DNA of 64,000 nt. Origin: Flavobacterium anhuiense. GTDB lineage: Bacteria > Bacteroidota > Bacteroidia > Flavobacteriales > Flavobacteriaceae. This document shows, one piece after another, positions 43,991-53,048 of the stretch (the first letter of the stretch is position 1; every line of letters begins with the position of its first letter). A program made the translations under genes and the position numbers. The notes beneath the pieces are model-generated. The model was not told the origin of the DNA, did no database searches, and was given only the letters and a program-made list of their open reading frames with translations. Location of the stretch: NCBI RefSeq assembly GCF_004151235.1, contig NZ_JUIV01000004.1, forward strand, positions 186,001 to 250,000, given 5' to 3'.

Positions 43991-46261
43991 ATGCGTTCAT
44001 TCCAACTGTACATTTCAAAAATTTGGTTCAAAGGAGTTTCCTCGCGCGCATTCTCATTTGTTGTATTGCTGTTATTTTTATTTTCGCAAAAATCTTTTAC
44101 ACAGGAAATTAAAAAAGACAGTGTTAAAAGACCCAAAATTGGTTTGGTTCTTAGCGGTGGTGGCGCCAAAGGTTTTGCTCATATTGGAGTTTTAAAAGTT
44201 TTGGAAGAAGCCGGAATCAAAATTGATTATATCGGCGGTACCAGTATGGGATCTGTAATTGGCGGACTTTATGCTTCTGGCTACAACGCTTCACAAATTG
44301 ATTCTATTTTTAAAAAGACCAATTTTGACGAATTAATTAACGATTATATTCCGCGTTCATCCAAAAACTTTTATGGCAAAAAGAATGATGAGCTCTATGC
44401 AATTGTTTTACCATTTAGCAATTTCAGAATAGGCATTCCAGAAGCCCTTTCAAAAGGAATGTACAACTATAATTTATTGAGCAGTTTAACTAGAAACGTG
44501 CGCCATGTTCGTGATTTCAACAAACTGCCAACTCCATTTTTATGTATCGGAACGAATATTGAAACAGGCGAAGAAGTTTTACTAAACAAAGGAAATCTCG
44601 TTCAAGCAATGATGGCAAGTGCTGCTTTTCCTTCCCTATTTACTCCAGTAGAAATTGACGGAAATCTTCTTGTTGATGGCGGCGTTGTAAACAATTACCC
44701 TATACAAGAAGTTCGCAATCTTGGCGCAGATATTATTATTGGTGTCGACGTTCAGGACGATTTGCTGAAAAGAAAAAACCTGAAAAATGCCACGAGAATT
44801 TTGGTTCAGATTACCAATCTGCAATCTATCGAGAAAATGAAAAACAAAAGAAAGGATACCGATGTTTATATCAAACCCGATATTCGCGATTTTGGTGTTA
44901 TTTCATTTGATCGAGGAGAAGAAATCATCAGAAAAGGAGAAGAAGCGGCTTTTGCTGTTTATGAAAAAATCAAAACATTGACCGATGAGAACAACTTTTA
45001 TAAAAAACCAAAATTAAAAATTGATTCAGACACTCTTCATATTCAAGAAATAAATACCGACAAATTAGAAAATTATACTAAAGAATACATTCGCGGTAAG
45101 CTTCGCTTTAAACCTGGCAGCACCATAACTTATGACGGACTTAAAACAGGAATAAACAACTTAAATGCAACACAAAACTTTAGCACAATTTCCTATTGTC
45201 TTCAGCCAAATGGAGACAAAGACAACTTGGATTTGGTTTTAAGAGAAAACCCAACCCAGACTTATCTAAAACTTGGACTTCATTATGATGGCCTTTACAA
45301 AAGTGCCGTTTTATTAAATCTTACGCATAAAAAGACTTTCTTAAAAAACGATGTTACTTCGCTTGATATCATTTTGGGTGATAATTTCAGATATGATTTT
45401 AACTATTATGTCGAAAATGGCTTTAACATCAGTTTTGGATTCCGTTCTAGATTGAATCAATTTAACCGAAATGTAACCACTAGTTTGAGCGGTGTTCTTA
45501 AAGAAACCCCAAATGTCAATCTTATTAATGTTGACTTTATGGACATAAATAATCAAGCTTATTTTCAGACTATTTTTGTGCAGAAATTTTTAATGGGCGG
45601 TGGTTTAGAATATAAATATTTAAAAATCAATTCGCCTACACTTGCCAATGAGGACAATATAATTGAGAAAAGCAATTATTTTAGTGCTTTTGCTTATTTA
45701 AAATACGATTCGCTAGATGAAAAATATTACCCGAGTTCTGGATTGTATTTTTCTACAGATGTGCAGACCTATATGGCATCATCAGATTATACCAAGCAAT
45801 TTAAACCTTTTTCGATTGCAAAAGCCGAGGTGTCAATTGTTAGACCGTTATTTAGAAAAGCAACTATAAAATTTGGAACCGACGCTGGATTTAATATTGG
45901 CAGCGACAGCGTTCCGTTTTTTGATTTTATACTGGGAGGTTATGGCTACAACAAAATAAATAATTTCAATTATTTCTACGGATATGATTTTCTAAGTATT
46001 GCCGGCAACAGCTATATTAAAACTGATATTAATATTGATTACGAAATCTTCAAAAAAAATCACATCAATGTATCAGCTAATTTTGCCAACTTAGGAGATG
46101 ACATTTTTTCTTCTGTTGATTGGGTTTCGATGCCAAAGTATACAGGATATGCCGTTGGTTATGGACTAGAAACTATCATTGGCCCAATCGAAGTAAAACA
46201 ATCTTGGTCTCCAGAAATGTCAAAAAGCTTTACGTGGTTTAGTATCGGGTTTCAATTTTAG
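43991..46261 (+). CDS. patatin-like phospholipase fused to an outer-membrane beta-barrel
   Basis: 756 residues. A signal/anchor near 18-37 (SRAFSFVVLLLFLFSQKSFTQ), then a patatin domain: oxyanion loop LVLSGGGAKGFAHIGVL, nucleophile GTSMGS, catalytic Asp in VDGGVVNNYP. A POTRA-like segment (about 355-420) and a C-terminal Omp85-type barrel follow (LKLGLHYDGLYKSAVLLNLTHK ... KSFTWFSIGFQF). The layout equals P. aeruginosa PlpD: a type Vd autotransporter-like lipase. It starts six bases after uvrC. Confidence 0.88.
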   Translation: MRSFQLYISKIWFKGVSSRAFSFVVLLLFLFSQKSFTQEIKKDSVKRPKIGLVLSGGGAKGFAHIGVLKVLEEAGIKIDYIGGTSMGSVIGGLYASGYNASQIDSIFKKTNFDELINDYIPRSSKNFYGKKNDELYAIVLPFSNFRIGIPEALSKGMYNYNLLSSLTRNVRHVRDFNKLPTPFLCIGTNIETGEEVLLNKGNLVQAMMASAAFPSLFTPVEIDGNLLVDGGVVNNYPIQEVRNLGADIIIGVDVQDDLLKRKNLKNATRILVQITNLQSIEKMKNKRKDTDVYIKPDIRDFGVISFDRGEEIIRKGEEAAFAVYEKIKTLTDENNFYKKPKLKIDSDTLHIQEINTDKLENYTKEYIRGKLRFKPGSTITYDGLKTGINNLNATQNFSTISYCLQPNGDKDNLDLVLRENPTQTYLKLGLHYDGLYKSAVLLNLTHKKTFLKNDVTSLDIILGDNFRYDFNYYVENGFNISFGFRSRLNQFNRNVTTSLSGVLKETPNVNLINVDFMDINNQAYFQTIFVQKFLMGGGLEYKYLKINSPTLANEDNIIEKSNYFSAFAYLKYDSLDEKYYPSSGLYFSTDVQTYMASSDYTKQFKPFSIAKAEVSIVRPLFRKATIKFGTDAGFNIGSDSVPFFDFILGGYGYNKINNFNYFYGYDFLSIAGNSYIKTDINIDYEIFKKNHINVSANFANLGDDIFSSVDWVSMPKYTGYAVGYGLETIIGPIEVKQSWSPEMSKSFTWFSIGFQF

Positions 46262-46579
46262 TAGTATAATCGAGAATACTTCAATAAATTCTGCCTATTT
46301 TTTTACATCCTAAAAATTATATCAAAAAAACTAAGTTATTTTATAGTTATAAATAATATAATTTTTATTTTTACTCCGAAAAAATTACGACATTTGTTAT
46401 AATGAAAACAAATTGGACAGGTTTATTAGAGTATCTTCAATTCCTCATCAAGAGAAATCCTGAGTAATGGCTCTATCGAATTGAAATAATCAGTCAATAT
46501 TAAAAATTGAACTGGTTGTTTATCTCTGCAATTCAAATTTTCGAATTATCTAATTTACTAATTATCTAATTGAAAAGCC
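46262..46579. other. 318-base intergenic region before hmgA
   Basis: AT-rich. It contains a 21-codon plus-strand frame (ATG at 46402, stop at 46467) preceded by TTGTTATAATG, and overlapping it a 36-codon minus-strand frame with a TTG start (46536-46426). Neither is supported by anything beyond being open. Presumably it carries the hmgA promoter. Confidence 0.4.
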
Positions 46580-47737
46580 ATGCCACTATATCATAAACTT
46601 GGGGATTTCCCTCAAAAAAGACACACCCAATTCGAAAAACCAAATGGAGGTTTTTACTACGAACAATTGTTTGGAACTGAAGGTTTTCACGGACATTCCT
46701 CACTATCGTATCACGTACACAGACCGACGCAGGTTAAAGAAATTTCAAACTCTTATTCGGTTGAACCTAAAATCGCAATCGGAAAAAATATAAAATCATT
46801 ATTATTTAAAGGTTTTGAATTGAAACCTGAAAATGATTTTCTAGACAGCCGAAAAGCAATGTTGGTCAATAAAGACTGTATTATCGGTTTGGCTGCGCCG
46901 AAAGAATCGCTTCGAAATTATTTCTACAAAAATGCCGATGCAGATGAAATGCTTTTCATCCATAGAGGAAAAGGAAAATTAAGAACCATGTTAGGAAATA
47001 TTCCATTCGAATATGGCGATTATTTAATTATTCCACGCGGCATTATTTATCAAATCGAATTCGAAACAGAAGATAACCGACTATTTTACGTAGAATCGTA
47101 TTCTCCTTTTTATACTCCAAAACGTTATAAAAACCAATCTGGTCAGCATTTAGAACATTCTCCATTTTGCGAGCGTGATTTTATTTTGCCTAACGAATTG
47201 GAAACGCATGACGAAAAAGGTGATTTTTTAATTAAAATCAAAAAAGAGGGAATGATTCACGAAGTGGTTTATGCCACACATCCGTTTGACGTTGTGGGCT
47301 GGGACGGCTACAATTTCCCATACGGATTTTCAATTCACAATTTCGAACCTATAACTGGGCGTGTTCACCAACCGCCACCAGTACATCAAACTTTTGAAAC
47401 AGCAGCTTTTGTTGTTTGTTCATTCTGCCCTAGACTTTACGATTATCACCCAAAAGCTATTCCGGCACCATACAATCATAGCAATATAGATTCTGACGAA
47501 GTACTATATTATGTTGACGGCGATTTTATGAGCCGTAATAATATTGAGCAAGGCCATATCACTTTACATCCAAAAGGAATTCCACACGGACCAGCGCCTG
47601 GCGCAATGGAACGTAGTATTGGTCACAAAGAAACTCAGGAATTAGCCGTTATGGTGGATACTTTCCGCCCGTTAATGGTTACTGAAGAAGCTATGGGATT
47701 GGATGACGGGAAATATTACAAATCTTGGACGGAGTAA
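46580..47737 (+). CDS. hmgA: homogentisate 1,2-dioxygenase
   Basis: Non-haem iron enzyme opening the homogentisate ring to maleylacetoacetate in tyrosine/phenylalanine breakdown; cytoplasmic. 385 residues, shorter than the 445-residue human enzyme but usual for this phylum. Features: the N-terminal GFYYEQLFGTEGFHGHSSLSYHVHRPTQV, cupin strand GDYLIIPRGIIYQIEF, GRVHQPPPVHQTFETAAFVVCSFCPRLYDYHP, and the iron-ligand region NIDSDEVLYYVDGDF with HPKGIPHGPAPGAMERSIG. It is followed by hpd, the preceding step of the pathway. Confidence 0.93.
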   Translation: MPLYHKLGDFPQKRHTQFEKPNGGFYYEQLFGTEGFHGHSSLSYHVHRPTQVKEISNSYSVEPKIAIGKNIKSLLFKGFELKPENDFLDSRKAMLVNKDCIIGLAAPKESLRNYFYKNADADEMLFIHRGKGKLRTMLGNIPFEYGDYLIIPRGIIYQIEFETEDNRLFYVESYSPFYTPKRYKNQSGQHLEHSPFCERDFILPNELETHDEKGDFLIKIKKEGMIHEVVYATHPFDVVGWDGYNFPYGFSIHNFEPITGRVHQPPPVHQTFETAAFVVCSFCPRLYDYHPKAIPAPYNHSNIDSDEVLYYVDGDFMSRNNIEQGHITLHPKGIPHGPAPGAMERSIGHKETQELAVMVDTFRPLMVTEEAMGLDDGKYYKSWTE

Positions 47738-47750
47738 CTAATCGAGTTTA

Positions 47751-47888
47751 ACCGCAAAGTTCGCAAAGGATTTTACGCAAAGTTCACAAAGATTCTAAGT
47801 AAGTTTTACCAAACCAAGTTCGCAAAGCTTTGCGTTCTTAGCGATTTTATAAAATCTAAATCAAAAAAATCTTTGCGCTCTTTGCGGT
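47751..47888. repeat. CGCAAAG repeat element between hmgA and hpd
   Basis: Starts ACCGCAAAGTTCGCAAAGG and ends CTTTGCGCTCTTTGCGGT, so its ends (ACCGCAAAG / CTTTGCGGT) are inverted repeats. The centre has a 14-base palindrome CGCAAAGCTTTGCG (47821-47834). A partial copy is at 37628. Confidence 0.6.
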
Positions 47889-47965
47889 AAAAAAAAATCA
47901 AACACAACACTAACACTTCGGTTTTCGATCAATTAAACGATTAACCGATTAAACAAATAAAGAAA

Positions 47966-49126
47966 ATGAGCAAAGAAGTAAAATCAGTAGAATACGGATT
48001 AGAAAAAATATTTGAAGGAGCGCAAGATTTCCTTCCATTATTAGGAACAGATTATGTAGAGTTTTATGTAGGTAATGCAAAACAAGCAGCACATTATTAT
48101 AAATCTGCATTTGGATACCAGTCATTGGCTTATGCCGGATTAGAAACTGGAGTAAGAGACAGAGCATCTTATGTTTTGAAACAAGACAAAATCAGAATTG
48201 TTTTAACAACGCCTTTAACGGCCGATTCTCCAATAAACGAACATTTGAAAAAACACGGCGACGGAGTAAAAGTGGCTGCACTTTGGGTTGAAGATGCTAC
48301 AAAATCTTACGAAGAAACTATGAAACGCGGTGCGCGTTCTTTTATGGAACCAACCGTTGAAGAAGATGAATTTGGTCAAGTAGTTCGTTCTGGAATTTAC
48401 ACTTATGGAGAAACGGTTCACATTTTCGTAGAAAGAAAAAACTATAACGGAGTTTTCTTGCCAGGTTACAGAGAATGGAAATCTGACTTTAATCCAGAAC
48501 CAACAGGATTAAAATACATCGACCACATGGTTGGAAATGTGGGATGGAACGAAATGAATACTTGGGTAAAATTCTACGAAGAAGTTATGGGATTTGTAAA
48601 TTTCCTATCTTTTGATGACAAACAAATCACTACAGAATATTCTGCTTTGATGAGTAAAGTAATGTCAAATGGAAACGGAAGAATTAAATTCCCTATCAAC
48701 GAACCAGCTGAAGGAAAGAAAAAATCTCAAATCGAAGAATATTTAGATTTCTATGGCGGACCTGGAATTCAGCATATCGCTATCGCAACAGATGATATTA
48801 TTAAAACAGTATCTCTATTAAGAGCACGCGGTGTTGAATTTTTATCTGCTCCTCCTCATACTTATTATGAAGCAATTCCAGAAAGATTGGGTGTTCATAT
48901 GGATATGATGAAAGAAGATTTGAACGAAATCGAAAAATTGGCAATCATGGTAGACGCAGACGAAGATGGATACTTATTACAGATTTTTACCAAGCCAGTT
49001 CAAGACAGACCGACACTTTTCTTCGAAATTATTCAGAGAATGGGTGCAAAAGGATTCGGTGCAGGCAACTTTAAAGCCCTTTTTGAGTCTATCGAAAGAG
49101 AGCAAGAATTGAGAGGAACGCTATAA
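47966..49126 (+). CDS. hpd: 4-hydroxyphenylpyruvate dioxygenase
   Basis: Fe(II) enzyme converting 4-hydroxyphenylpyruvate to homogentisate. 386 residues with two vicinal-oxygen-chelate halves. The N-terminal half has VEFYVGNAKQAAHYYKSAFGYQ. The catalytic half has the iron His in KYIDHMVGNVGWNEMNTWVKFYEEVMGF, the second His in GPGIQHIAIATDDIIKTV, and the Glu in PTLFFEIIQRMGAKGFGAGNFKALFESIEREQELRGTL, which is the product-site C-terminal helix. Same strand as hmgA, but separated by 228 bases of repeat DNA. Confidence 0.95.
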   Translation: MSKEVKSVEYGLEKIFEGAQDFLPLLGTDYVEFYVGNAKQAAHYYKSAFGYQSLAYAGLETGVRDRASYVLKQDKIRIVLTTPLTADSPINEHLKKHGDGVKVAALWVEDATKSYEETMKRGARSFMEPTVEEDEFGQVVRSGIYTYGETVHIFVERKNYNGVFLPGYREWKSDFNPEPTGLKYIDHMVGNVGWNEMNTWVKFYEEVMGFVNFLSFDDKQITTEYSALMSKVMSNGNGRIKFPINEPAEGKKKSQIEEYLDFYGGPGIQHIAIATDDIIKTVSLLRARGVEFLSAPPHTYYEAIPERLGVHMDMMKEDLNEIEKLAIMVDADEDGYLLQIFTKPVQDRPTLFFEIIQRMGAKGFGAGNFKALFESIEREQELRGTL

Positions 49127-49235
49127 AATGTTAATTTACATATAGAAAACCGTATAATTCTCCAAAAAACGATGCTTTTTTTGCAAATGTTATGTTAAAC
49201 TTGACTTTTGCTATTTTATTTTTGAACTTTCTATC

Positions 49236-49358
49236 TATCTTTGCACTCGCAAATCAGGAAGGGGTGGTTTCCTTCCGAATTGATATAAATTTCATAATTT
49301 ATAGTTTTTTGGTTAGTTAATAGCATAAAAACTCAGTCATCTTTGACTGAGTTTTTTT
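49236..49358 (+). ncRNA. candidate small RNA or terminated leader between hpd and the DUF3108 gene
   Basis: A -7 element TATCTTTG (49236-49243) predicts a start near 49250. A GGAAGG / CCTTCC hairpin (49257-49262 / 49271-49276) and a strong terminator (49327-49358) follow, giving a roughly 110-base transcript with no plausible reading frame. The next gene begins 67 bases after the terminator, so it could be a free sRNA or an attenuated leader. No upstream -33 element at the ideal spacing was found. Confidence 0.5.
49327..49358 (+). terminator. terminator of the candidate small RNA
   Basis: Perfect 13-bp stem AAAAACTCAGTCA / TGACTGAGTTTTT with a 4-base loop and T7. It is too far from the hpd stop (200 bases) to be the obvious hpd terminator. 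Confidence 0.8.
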
Positions 49359-49424
49359 GTTTTGATACATTTGGAATAGAATTTGCATTTATCTACCTTT
49401 ATAATAAAACGTAAAGAATGTACT

Positions 49425-50195
49425 ATGAAAAAGCTCATCCTCATTATATTAGCACTAACAATACTTTCTTTTGCTCCTCAAAAAGAAGATGCTTTCGATA
49501 CTGGAGAATATTTCAAATTTAGAATACATTATGGATTTGTAAATGCTGGATATGCAACTCTAGAAGTTAAAGATGCGACCATAAATAATAAAAAGGTATA
49601 CCACTCTGTTGGAAAGGGTTACACAACCGGAATGTCCAAATTTTTCTTCAAAGTAGAAGATTTATATGAAAGCTATTTTGACAAAGAAACGGGAAAACCA
49701 TATCGTTATGTTAGAAAAATTGATGAAGGCGGTTACACCAAAAATCAAGAAGGTTTTTTTAATCAAAGTGAAAACAAAGTTTTAGTAAAAGACTATAAGC
49801 GCAAATCAGAAAAAACCATTATGGTTTCAGAAGAAGTACAGGATATTGTTTCTGCATTTTACTATTTGAGAAATCACCCAAACATTGACAAACTTAAATC
49901 AGGTGAAGCCATTACAATCGATATGTTTTTTGATGACGAAATCACAAAATTTAAGTTAAAATATGTAGGTCGTCAAGATATTACGACTAAATTTGGAACG
50001 GTTTCTACGATGGTATTCAAACCATTGGTACAAACAGGTAGAGTGTTTAAAGAAAAAGAGAGCTTAACACTCTGGATAACAGACGATGTGAACAAAGTTC
50101 CGATTAGAATTAAAGCAGATTTGGCAGTAGGATCTCTTAAGGCCGATCTCGATGAATATAAAGGATTGCAAAGTCCACTTAAAGCAAAAAAATAA
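49425..50195 (+). CDS. DUF3108 domain protein, secreted
   Basis: 256 residues from the Met at 49425 (MKKLILIILALTILSFA, a signal peptide); an in-frame ATG at 49383 is less likely. The DUF3108 pattern is visible: FKFRIHYGFVNAGYATLEVKD, FFKVEDLYESYFDKETGKPYRYVRKIDEGGY, DIVSAFYYLRN, TKFGTVSTMVFKPLVQTGRVFKEKESLTLWITDDVNKVPIRIKADLAVGSLKADL. Periplasmic beta-rich protein of unknown function, often found with cell-envelope genes. Its stop overlaps the next start by one base (TAATG). Confidence 0.85.
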   Translation: MKKLILIILALTILSFAPQKEDAFDTGEYFKFRIHYGFVNAGYATLEVKDATINNKKVYHSVGKGYTTGMSKFFFKVEDLYESYFDKETGKPYRYVRKIDEGGYTKNQEGFFNQSENKVLVKDYKRKSEKTIMVSEEVQDIVSAFYYLRNHPNIDKLKSGEAITIDMFFDDEITKFKLKYVGRQDITTKFGTVSTMVFKPLVQTGRVFKEKESLTLWITDDVNKVPIRIKADLAVGSLKADLDEYKGLQSPLKAKK

Positions 50196-51136
50196 TGAAC
50201 CCTACAGATCATTCTGAAGCAATTTTAAAAGAAATTGACCTTAAATTTCAAGCCATAAATCAAAAAACTGATGTTCAATTAGAAGGATTGCTTTGGGCTA
50301 AACCAATCACTTACTGGGATTACATTCAAACTGATGCACTATTAAATTTACAAATTCAGCGCACTACACTTCCTGATGAAATGGTTTTTATTATGTACCA
50401 TCAGGTAAACGAATTAATCTTTAAAATGATCTTGTGGGAAATTGATCAGATAGCAGAAACAGAAAACATTCAGGTTGATTTTTTCAGTGAAAGATTATCA
50501 AGAATTACAAGATATTTTGATATGCTTACCAATTCGTTCAGCATTATGGAAAATGGAATGGAAGTAGATCAATACATGAAATTCAGAAACACGCTTACTC
50601 CTGCCAGCGGATTCCAGAGTGCACAATATAGAATGATCGAATTTGCGTCGACTGATGTTATAAATTTAACAGACCGCAGATACAAAGCAAACTTTGATGA
50701 AAATACCGATTTAGAAACCAGCTTTGAACACCTTTATTGGCAAGCTGCCGGAAAAGATTATCACACTGGCGAAAAATCATATTTGTTGAATGAATTTGAA
50801 AAGAAATATAAAGAGCAGTTTTTAAGACAAATGGCATCGTTTAAAACAAAAAACATTTGGCAAAAATTTACTCAATTACCAGTCGAAGATCAGCAAAATC
50901 CAGAACTGATTGCTGCAATGCGCCATTACGACAAAACAGTAAATATTACTTGGGTAATGCAACACCTTAATACTGCAAGAAAATACATCTTAGAAAGCGG
51001 AAAAGGCAATGGCGAAGCTACAGGCGGAAGCGATTGGCAAAAATATATGCACCCAAAATACCAAAGACGCATCTTTTTTCCTAAATTGTGGACCGAAGAA
51101 GAATTGTCCAATTGGGGAAATGAAACTGATGTCTAA
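50195..51136 (+). CDS. kynA: tryptophan 2,3-dioxygenase family protein
   Basis: Haem enzyme that opens the indole ring of tryptophan to N-formylkynurenine, the first step of the kynurenine route. 313 residues, mostly helical. Motifs: TYWDYIQTDALLNLQ, EMVFIMYHQVNELIFKMILWEI, substrate-binding FRNTLTPASGFQSAQYRMIEF, and the proximal haem His in WVMQHLNTARKYILESGKGNGEATGGSDW. It is longer and more divergent than proteobacterial TDO, but the key segments are intact. It is coupled to the upstream DUF3108 gene, an unusual partner. Confidence 0.88.
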   Translation: MNPTDHSEAILKEIDLKFQAINQKTDVQLEGLLWAKPITYWDYIQTDALLNLQIQRTTLPDEMVFIMYHQVNELIFKMILWEIDQIAETENIQVDFFSERLSRITRYFDMLTNSFSIMENGMEVDQYMKFRNTLTPASGFQSAQYRMIEFASTDVINLTDRRYKANFDENTDLETSFEHLYWQAAGKDYHTGEKSYLLNEFEKKYKEQFLRQMASFKTKNIWQKFTQLPVEDQQNPELIAAMRHYDKTVNITWVMQHLNTARKYILESGKGNGEATGGSDWQKYMHPKYQRRIFFPKLWTEEELSNWGNETDV

Positions 51137-51161
51137 TTTCACCACAAAAAATTTATAAAGT

Positions 51162-52382
51162 TTGAAAAAAGCAGTCGTAATTTTAATTGTCTTGTTTTCT
51201 ATTTTTTCATGTAAAAAAGAAGAAGAAAAAGTAGAAGCAAAAATTACTAAACCAGCAACCAAAAAAATAGAATTCGGTTTTAATTACGCAGACTTTAATG
51301 TTGTTAATGACACTATTTCAAAAGGAGATTCTTTTGGCTCAATTATGCAAAGCCAAAACATTGGAGACAAAAAAGTAAATGAGATTGTTGAACAGGTAAA
51401 AGATTCTTTCAATGTCAGAAGCATTCGTTATGGCAAACCATTTACTTTACTTCGTTCTAAAAACAAAACCAATAATCTTCAGGTTTTTATCTATCAGCCA
51501 GATGCCTTAAGTTATTATGTTATAGATTTAAGAGACAGCATTGCAAAAGCTTATAAAAAAATAAAACCTGTCACTTTAAAACGAAAAATGATTGGCGGAG
51601 TTTTAAAAAGTTCATTATCCGAAACTTTAGGAAATGAAAGTGTAGAAACCGCTTTGGCAAGCAGAATTACAAAAGTATTTTCTTGGTCTATTGACTTCTT
51701 CAAACTAAAAAAAGGAGATCGCTATGGATTAATTTTCACAGAACGTTTCATTAACGGAAAAACGTATGACGGAGTTGAAGATCTTGAAGCCGCATTTTTT
51801 GAATATAAAGGCAAAATCGTTTATGCTTTTCCTTTTGAAAGAGACACTACTTCTGGAAAGATTGAATATTATGACGATCAAGGAAAAACGCTTAAAAACT
51901 TCTTCCTAAAAACGCCAATCAAATTCAGCCGAATCACTTCTCGATTCACCATGAATAGATTTCACCCAGTACAGCATACTTGGAAAGCACATAAAGGAAC
52001 TGACTATGCGGCTCCAACAGGAACGCCAATTTCTACTACGGCATCGGGAGTTGTAGAAACTACTGGATATACAGCAGGAAACGGAAACTTTGTAAAAGTA
52101 AAACACAACGGAACCTACTCTACCCAATATTTACATATGTCTAAAATTTTGGTTCGTCGCGGACAACGTGTTACGCAAGGCCAGACAATTGGTTTGGTTG
52201 GAAGTACAGGTTTAGCTTCTGGTCCGCACGTTTGCTATCGTTTCTGGAAAAACGGCGTACAAGTTGATGCACTTCGTCTGAATCTACCAACAGGAGAATC
52301 TTTGACAGGAAATGACAGAACTCGCTTTATGACTCAGATTGAACCTTTGAAAAGAGAATTGGATAGCATTGGAAATTTGTAA
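51162..52382 (+). CDS. M23-family peptidoglycan peptidase-like lipoprotein with HVC instead of HxH
   Basis: 406 residues with a TTG start (LKKAVVILIVLFSIFSCKKEEE), a lipoprotein signal. A long N-terminal region (about 30-260) contains two LysM/OapA-like segments (DTISKGDSFGSIMQSQNIGDKKVNEIVEQ; GDRYGLIFTERFINGKTY). The M23 domain follows: HKGTDYAAPTGTPI (first zinc ligands), GNFVKVKHNGTYSTQYLHMSK, and the last motif GPHVCYRFW, where the usual HxH second His is Cys358. It could be an active variant or a non-catalytic regulator of amidases. Follows kynA by 25 bases. Confidence 0.87.
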   Translation: MKKAVVILIVLFSIFSCKKEEEKVEAKITKPATKKIEFGFNYADFNVVNDTISKGDSFGSIMQSQNIGDKKVNEIVEQVKDSFNVRSIRYGKPFTLLRSKNKTNNLQVFIYQPDALSYYVIDLRDSIAKAYKKIKPVTLKRKMIGGVLKSSLSETLGNESVETALASRITKVFSWSIDFFKLKKGDRYGLIFTERFINGKTYDGVEDLEAAFFEYKGKIVYAFPFERDTTSGKIEYYDDQGKTLKNFFLKTPIKFSRITSRFTMNRFHPVQHTWKAHKGTDYAAPTGTPISTTASGVVETTGYTAGNGNFVKVKHNGTYSTQYLHMSKILVRRGQRVTQGQTIGLVGSTGLASGPHVCYRFWKNGVQVDALRLNLPTGESLTGNDRTRFMTQIEPLKRELDSIGNL

Positions 52383-52430
52383 GAATAAATCTTTATTTTA
52401 GCAAAAAATAAAACCAACAAGCAATTCTAT

Positions 52431-53039
52431 ATGAAATTCAAAAACTTACTTCTGCTTCTTACTTTGGCAGTAAATTTTTCTTTTGCCCAAAACAACATTA
52501 AAATAACTAACATTTACGGAAGTAAGAATAGTGAAATTCAGAATTTACTTGATTTTGAAAAAATATATCTTGAGCAGTTCTATTTTGAAGGAAAAGATTT
52601 AAAAGGAAAACAATATGTTATCAATCTACAAGAATTTTCAGATGGCAAACTTGTAAATACATCTTTACTTTTTGACGGAAGAGAAACTGATTATTTCAAA
52701 ATAAAATCAAATAAAGAGTCTCTTACTTTTCTATTTAAGATAGCCGATGGAAAATTAAAGACTTATATCAGAGGTGTAAGATTTGGAAGTAAAAAATCGT
52801 ACTTTAATCTAAAAAGTGATTCTGACGATTATACCTTAAAAGATTTTTTTGGAAATAAAACAGAATTGAATATTGACTCCAATCAAGAAACACCAATCCT
52901 TGCTATTATTACTCCAACTAAACATGCAGACGGAAGTGCTTCTTACTGCGAAGTAGTTCAGTCAAACGTTAAACCAGAAAATCTTGGAACACATTTTAAT
53001 ATTCCGCATTATTTCTTAGTTACAATTCAATTCAAATAA
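52431..53039 (+). CDS. secreted protein of unknown function
   Basis: 202 residues. Signal peptide MKFKNLLLLLTLAVNFSFAQ; the mature part is beta-rich with many charged residues (LEQFYFEGKDLKGKQYVINLQEF; SLTFLFKIADGKLKTYIRGVRFGSKKSYF). No family recognised. It lies 48 bases after the M23 gene and nine bases before the next unknown gene, so it may belong to that unit. Only one cysteine (SYCEVV) is seen, and no catalytic motif stands out. Confidence 0.7.
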   Translation: MKFKNLLLLLTLAVNFSFAQNNIKITNIYGSKNSEIQNLLDFEKIYLEQFYFEGKDLKGKQYVINLQEFSDGKLVNTSLLFDGRETDYFKIKSNKESLTFLFKIADGKLKTYIRGVRFGSKKSYFNLKSDSDDYTLKDFFGNKTELNIDSNQETPILAIITPTKHADGSASYCEVVQSNVKPENLGTHFNIPHYFLVTIQFK

Positions 53040-53048
53040 GAAACAGTC

